A stretch of DNA of 64,000 bases from Laburnicola sp. R22_1 (taxonomy: Eukaryota; Ascomycota; Dothideomycetes; Pleosporales; Didymosphaeriaceae), in the NCBI GenBank assembly GCA_014281115.1, contig JACONQ010000018.1, positions 1,860,001 through 1,924,000 of the forward strand, in the 5' to 3' direction. Shown one piece after another: positions 58,201 to 64,000 of the stretch (the first letter of the stretch is position 1; the number at the start of each line of letters is the position of its first letter). The position numbers were made by a program, and so were the translations under genes. Below the pieces are notes generated by a model. That model was not told the origin of the DNA. It searched no databases and was given only the letters and a program-made list of their open reading frames with translations.

Positions 58201-61200
58201 TTATAGTAGTGAATACACTAAAATAAGGTATTTTCTACCTTATACTATATAGTGCTATTTCTAATATTTAGTTATAGGCTAGTCTTAGTATTAAACTATT
58301 ACTTCTATAGCTTAGGTTAGTAAAGAGAGTTAATTTAGATGTATACAATACTAGTAGGCAGTTAAAAAAGTAGCTAAAACTTAAGGCTATTTTATGTAGT
58401 TTAATTAAGGGTACTAGTAGGTTAGCACTAGAGAAGGTAGTAAAAAAAAAGAGTAGTACTAATAATAGCTTTTTAGAGCAGAAGAAACTAGTAAATAGTA
58501 CCTTACTAGAAAAGTAGCTGCGCTAGCTAACTCTACTAGAACTATTTATATCTTAGTAGTAGTAGGTTTTAGTAAGAGGAGAGGAAAAGATATATTAAGA
58601 ATTAGGCCCTACTTTTATTATACCAATAATAGAAGTAAGTCTACTGACCTTATTATATTTTTTTATAGGTAGTAGTATAGAGAATAGCTAGCTATGTGTA
58701 GTATATAGTATTAGTATAAAGAGAAAGAGTATAGAAAGTACTAGTAGAAGTTTTACTAGCTAGCCCTTTTTTATTTTATACTTAATTTTAGGGGCTTTTA
58801 AGTAGTAAGGGCTACTAGTTAGATTACTAATACTATTCTATTACTTATATACTTACTCTATATATACTAAAAATGCCGTTTTCTTAGCTAGATATTATAT
58901 TTTACTAGAGCCTACTTCTTTAAGTTGTCTAAAAGCTATATTCCTTTATTGCTTTATAGGTATTTAGTTATAGCTGTATATACTGTAGTAATAGTAGTAT
59001 AATATAAAACTATTAGTAAGGGTTTTTATTATCCTTTTATATAGTGTAGTCCTTTTAATTAATTTAGTAATAGTAGTATATATAGCCGTCTTTGCCTTTT
59101 TTAAAAAAAGGCCTTAGCTTTTAAAAGCAACCTTAGTAATATTTTTTTAATATAGGTGTTTATTATATAGTTACTATAGATATATTTATAGTACTAGTAA
59201 ACTATATAGTCTTTTTTTAGCTTTATTAGGGTAGCCTATATTTTACTTTAGGTAAGACTAGCTACTTACTACACTTTTTAGTAATTCTCTTACTCTTTGC
59301 TATAGTAATTATAGCTAGCTAAGCTAATATCTATATAGACTATAGGCTTACTATTTAGGTAGCTACTTATTTAAGTATAGTAGTAACTTTTTACTAGTAA
59401 GAATATACTTATTACCTATATATTTAGATTATTTACTAAGCGCTCTATTTTATAGGTAATAGAAGTCTAGCTAGTAATAATAATAAAGTTAATCTACTTA
59501 CTATTACAACCCCTATATCTAGTTTCTTAAGTAAAGTTAATTATACTTTAGGGTATATTTATATAAAGAATATAGACAATATATATATAGTTAATACAAA
59601 TTTTTAGGGCTAATATAGCTATAATTAGCTCCTCTTTTACTACTTAGATAGCTAGCTTACCTATTTAGTTAGAATTACTAGTATAGTAGTAGCTATAGTT
59701 TAGCTTAGCTGCTAACTACTTATATAGATTTTTAGTATAGTAGTATATAATGCTTCTTTCTACTAGTACTATAGCCTATAGCCTTTATATTTAGTACTAG
59801 ATAGCTTTAAGTATTTTTTTAGATTTATCTATGCCTATATAGCGTAATATAGTAGTATATCTAAAGGTAGATAGTAGCTGCCCTAATATAAGTAGTATAA
59901 AGTTCTATAGCTATACCTACTATAAGCTTATACTTTTAGTAGGTAGAAGAGTTATAGTAAGTAGTATAACAGAGTAAAATATTAATTTTAGGTTTTGAAG
60001 TATATTAGCTTTTTACGCTAGTGGCTTACTATAAAAATAAAATAAAACTTATTTATTATAATATACTATAGTAGACTTCACCTATATAGTTTCTATATAT
60101 AAGTTATAAAGTTACTATTATAACTTATATTCTTCGCTACATTTATACTAATAAATACTAGAGGGGTATAAACTTTACTTTTAAAGGTCAAGTCTAGATA
60201 GTAGATACTATAGTCTTATATCTACTATACTAAATTCTAAAGTAGGGCCTTATAAAATACTACTATTATAGTAATTTTAGAATTAGATATATAGGCTAGC
60301 ATACTAAAGAGTAGTAACTTACTATTTTTTATTAAAAGTATTACTACTAAAGGGCTTTAGCTATTAAATACTATATATAGGGCTTACTTTTGCTTTTATA
60401 GTATAAACTAAATCTTTATTTTACTTAGTATCTACTATATAATAATTTAGATAGCTTTGCCTTTATTATAGAGTAGTAGGGTAGCTAGCTTAAAATAGAT
60501 TAGTTTTAGACTAAAATTAGGTGCACCTTTAGCTTTATTAAGCTAGCTAAAGTTATAAGCCTATCTTTTATTACTTTGCAGTGCTAAAGGGGCACGCCTA
60601 AGAGCCTATAGCTTTTATATTAGTATATAGAGGCTAAGGAAGTAATACTATATATTACTAAGGGGCCTAAAGATATTAATAAAGTAGATACTAAGGTGCT
60701 AAAAAATATCTATTAGTATACTATAGTTTTTAAAGCTAATTTTAGTTATATAGGTATTTTAGAGCTTTAGTAGATTTTTTTAACCTTATCTTAGTATTTA
60801 GTTCTAAATAGATTTCTTACTATTTTTTTACTAATTTCTCTAGTAGTATAGTAATAATCCTATATAAATAGCTTAATGTCTAGATAGATAATAGTTTTTA
60901 TTTCTAGGGCTTATATTAGCTAGACTATGTTCTAAGGCCTTTTTCTTTCTATCTATAGGTAGTTGCTAAAGTAGCCCCTTATAACCTACACCTTAAGGTA
61001 TTTTTAAAATAGTTAAAAATAGACTAAGTATATAGCTATAACTTAGCTTAAATAGTAAGAAAGGAAGTAGAAAATAATTTTAAGCTTATTTTACTATAAC
61101 TATAACTTCTAGTAGTAAGTTACTATTATAATTTAGCTATCTAGAATAAAAATATTCTAGTTATATAGAAGACTATTTTAAAAGTATAGAAAAGTAGTCT

Positions 61201-61554
61201 TAGTACTTTTATTTAGCTAGCTAAAGATTATATAAACGCTTAGTAGTAGTAGGGTTAAATACCTATTTACTTACTATAGGTACTACTTTACCTTCTTTAT
61301 ACTTTATCCCCTAGATTTACTATTATAGAGCTAGAATTCTGCCTTTACTTTATCTAGTATCTATACTAGCTTATTTTAAAACTAGTTTCCTGCCTATATA
61401 ATAAAGAAAGCTCTCTATTACTAAAAGATTATAGTATTCTAAATATATTTAAGTAGAATACAAAATTAACTACCTTAATTCTTAGTTTAAAGAAGGTTCT
61501 ACTATATTATATTTTTATATTTAAAATAAAACTTCGTACTATTTAGTAAAAGCA
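55271..61554. other. AT-rich degenerate region
   Basis: About 6.3 kb with no intact gene and no family that I can recognise. TAG, CTAG and TAGTA words dominate on both strands, as expected of heavy RIP. One 77-codon open frame (55866-56099) is Leu/Ile/Ser-rich and is probably chance, given the AT content. Low-mutation motifs such as the near-palindromic zone around 57100-57260 are not explained. Confidence 0.5.
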
Positions 61555-62162
61555 GGCTAATATAATTAGGTATTTAGATAGATAAAAAGTTTATTTATTT
61601 CTTAACTAAAATATATTACTAGTATTATTTTAGGCAAAGGTAATACTTTTACTATAAGTAAGTAGGCTAAGCATCTTGCTTATAAGACTAAAAGAGCTAT
61701 TAGCTAAATAGTTATACTATTACTAAAGAAAGTGCTAATACTATAAGATACTCTACTAGTTTAGTAAAATAGTAAAAAGTGCTTTACTATATATAAATGT
61801 TTTATTTTAGTATTAATACTAAATATAGCTAGGGAGTAGATTAGTTTATTACTATATAGCTAGTTATTTATAGTAATAAGGATAGAAGACCTTAAAAGTG
61901 CTAGTAGGAACCTATTAGTTTTCTTCTTTAATAGTACTTTTTTGCCTTTGTTCTCCTCTATAGCTTTAAGAAGCACTTTAGCTAGTTTTCTTTACTTTTC
62001 TATTTAGGGGAATACCTAGTAAGTATTTATAGTAAACTTTAGAATTTAATTTTATCTTAATAAACTTTGAAAGTTATTATTTTTACTACTACTATTAGTA
62101 TTTTTCTCTACTTAGATAATATATAGGAGATAGTATATAAAGCGAGCTATATAGCGGCTATA
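61555..62162. repeat. long diverged direct repeat X, copy 1
   Basis: GGCTAATATAATTAGG ... GATAGTATATAAAG(C/T)(G/A)AGCTATATAG matches 63333-63999 in direct orientation. Copy 2 carries an insertion near 63545-63600. Differences are mostly transitions. Confidence 0.78.
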
Positions 62163-62442
62163 GTAGGTCTAGATTTTTAAATTTTATAGCTAGCTAAGAG
62201 GTTTTTAGTTTATTTTTTAAAGCTTTATACTCCTAAGCTAGCGCCTTAATTTTTTTTAAGAGTGGCTAGTTTTTTAATACTGCGCTCTATAATAAGCTTT
62301 AGTACCTATACTACTTACTATAGAGTAGGCTTCTTTATATTAGGAAGTCTAGCTATATTAGCTAAAGTAAGAAGATTATAGCTTTTTAGGTGCTTTATTT
62401 AGCTAGTGCGCTTAAACTAGCTAGTTCTGTTTATTTTTGCTA
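62163..62442. other. spacer between repeats X1 and Y2
   Basis: About 280 bp of AT-rich sequence. Only its last 30 bp resemble the sequence before Y copy 1. No gene seen. Confidence 0.35.
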
Positions 62443-63328
62443 TATTTGCTTTTATTACTTATGTTTTTTTAAACTGCTTTATTACTCTTTATTCTTCCAG
62501 TAGCTAATTTATTTTATTTTCTATTTTATTATTTTTATACTATATATTAAAGCTAATAATAAAATATTACTATAGTCTACTATTGTAAAAGAATATTTGT
62601 ATTTTAACGTTCTAAAAGAGCGCGCTTATATGTCTTTTCTAGAATAGCTTGTATTTTTTTATAATACTTTTATAGTTTATTATATTAATTATAATAAAGT
62701 TGCAACTGCCCTTATTACACTATAACCTATTAAGTAGCTTTTTTAGCTCCTTAATTAGCAGTTCTACTAGTAGGAGTAGTTTAACCTTCTTAGGCTTTTT
62801 AATCTACTAGTATCTATAGTGTTTTATAATTCTTTTCCTTTTATTACTTACTATAGTATAATAATTATATTGATATATATAGAGATTTTATATATTAGTA
62901 GTATACCTTTTATAGATAAGTACCTTATACTTATAAAAATACTAAAAGTTCTCTAAAATATTGTTAAATAATAGTAGTAATTAGATTTAGCTGTTTTTTT
63001 CTACTTTAGGTTATGCTTAGTTGTGTTAATATTAATATTACTATAGGTAACTATATGTTTTAGTAGAACTTTATTACTACTAGAGCCTACTTTTTACTTT
63101 AACTATTACTAATATAAAAATAAAAGATATAAAGTAAGAGATTAGTACTTTCTATACTGCTAAGTAATATTTATATATAAAATTTCTTTTAAGAACTTAT
63201 TACTATAGTTTAGATTAGCTCTTAAGTTCTTATAGATTGCCCTTATTTACGCTACTAATTTAGACTAGTAATCCTAACGCTAAACCTATTTTACTATAGA
63301 TTGGGCCCAATCTATAATAGTATATTAG
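62443..63328. repeat. long diverged direct repeat Y, copy 2
   Basis: Direct-orientation partner of 53636-54540. It is followed immediately by X copy 2, whereas Y copy 1 is followed by the minisatellite. Confidence 0.75.
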
Positions 63329-63332
63329 GTAG

Positions 63333-64000
63333 GGCTAATATAATTAGGCGCCTAAATATGTAGAAAGTCTATCTATTTTTAACTAGGATATATTACTAGT
63401 GTTACTCTAGGTAAAAGCAACACTTTTACTATAGGTAAGTAGACTAAGTATCTTACTTATAAAACTAAAAGAGCTATTAGCTAAATAGCTATATTATTAC
63501 TAATGGAAGTGCTAATACTATAAAACACCTTACTAGTTTTAAAAAGTAGTAGAAAGTAGAATTTTTATACTTAGTACTTTTATATAGTATACTAACCTAG
63601 TAAAATAGTAAAAAAGTACTTTACTATATATAAACGTTCTATCTTAGTATTAATACTAAGTATAGCTAGAAAGTAAATTAGTCTACTACTATATAGCTAG
63701 TTATTTATAGTAATAAAGATAAAAGACTTTAAAAGTGCTAGTAGGGACCTATTAGCCTTTTTTTCTAGTAGTGCCTTTTTGCTTTTATTCTCCTCTATAG
63801 CTTTAAGAAGCATCTTAGCTAGTCTCTTTTACTTCTTTATCTAGGGGAATAGCTAGTAGGTATTTATAGTAGGCTCTATAGTTTAATTTTACTCTAGTAA
63901 ACCTTTAAGATTATTATTTTTACTACTACTACTAGTATTCTTCTTTACTTAAATAATATATAAAAGATAGTATATAAAGTAAGCTATATAGTAGCTATAA
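63333..64000. repeat. long diverged direct repeat X, copy 2 (runs to window end)
   Basis: Partner of 61555-62162; the window ends at or near its end. The order X1, spacer, Y2, X2 within 2.5 kb could mean X is a terminal repeat of a degraded element, or a tandem duplication of a larger unit. Confidence 0.75.

Overview
The window looks like a filamentous ascomycete chromosome, probably a Dothideomycete and perhaps Pleosporales. Its genes have short GT-AG introns (44-110 nt) with CTAA(C/T)-type branch sites. The proteins (RanBP1, Taf14, a GT15 mannosyltransferase, a DUF4604 protein) are of Pezizomycotina type. The repeats carry the C-to-T / G-to-A decay expected of repeat-induced point mutation (RIP). 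Species cannot be fixed from this window alone.

Region 1 (about 1-19 kb) is gene-bearing and of balanced base composition. It holds a DUF4604 protein (minus), a KTR4-like alpha-1,2-mannosyltransferase (plus, 5 exons), an unrecognised 795-aa single-pass membrane protein (plus), a Ran-binding protein 1 (plus, 4 exons), a Taf14 YEATS protein (plus, 7 exons), an Ldh_2-family malate/lactate dehydrogenase (minus), a Pro-rich, Cys-rich protein gene with an in-frame TAG (plus), and a RidA-family protein (minus, 3 exons). Exon chains were rebuilt by hand; reading phase closes at every junction. Two decayed genes sit near the edge of this block: a weak coding remnant at 13.7-14.4 kb and the 3' part of a FAD oxidoreductase with a Rieske domain at 18.4-18.95 kb. 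The genes are mostly independent housekeeping loci, not a pathway cluster.

Region 2 (about 19-33.8 kb) is a transposon nest. A complete Ty1/copia element (20581-26512) has 206-bp LTRs that read as identical and a 5-bp TTAGG target duplication, and it splits a 90-bp tandem array. Its gag-pol frame has 16 in-frame stops, all reachable by single C-to-T or G-to-A changes. A hAT element (27664-32729, 8-bp duplication TGTCTGAG) carries a complete pogo-type element (30759-32565, TA duplication) inside it. A 700-bp near-perfect palindrome (33046-33745) follows.

Region 3 (about 33.8-64 kb) is very AT-rich and shows no intact gene. It contains a second pogo-type element (35761-37609), a decayed OTT_1508-like deaminase gene (about 45.1-46.8 kb) whose HAE-type motif has become YAK, other decayed coding fragments, tandem arrays, long diverged direct repeats and a less mutated island at 51-52.6 kb. 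It has the character of a RIP-made AT-rich compartment, such as a subtelomere, a pericentromere or an interstitial block; no telomere repeat is seen.
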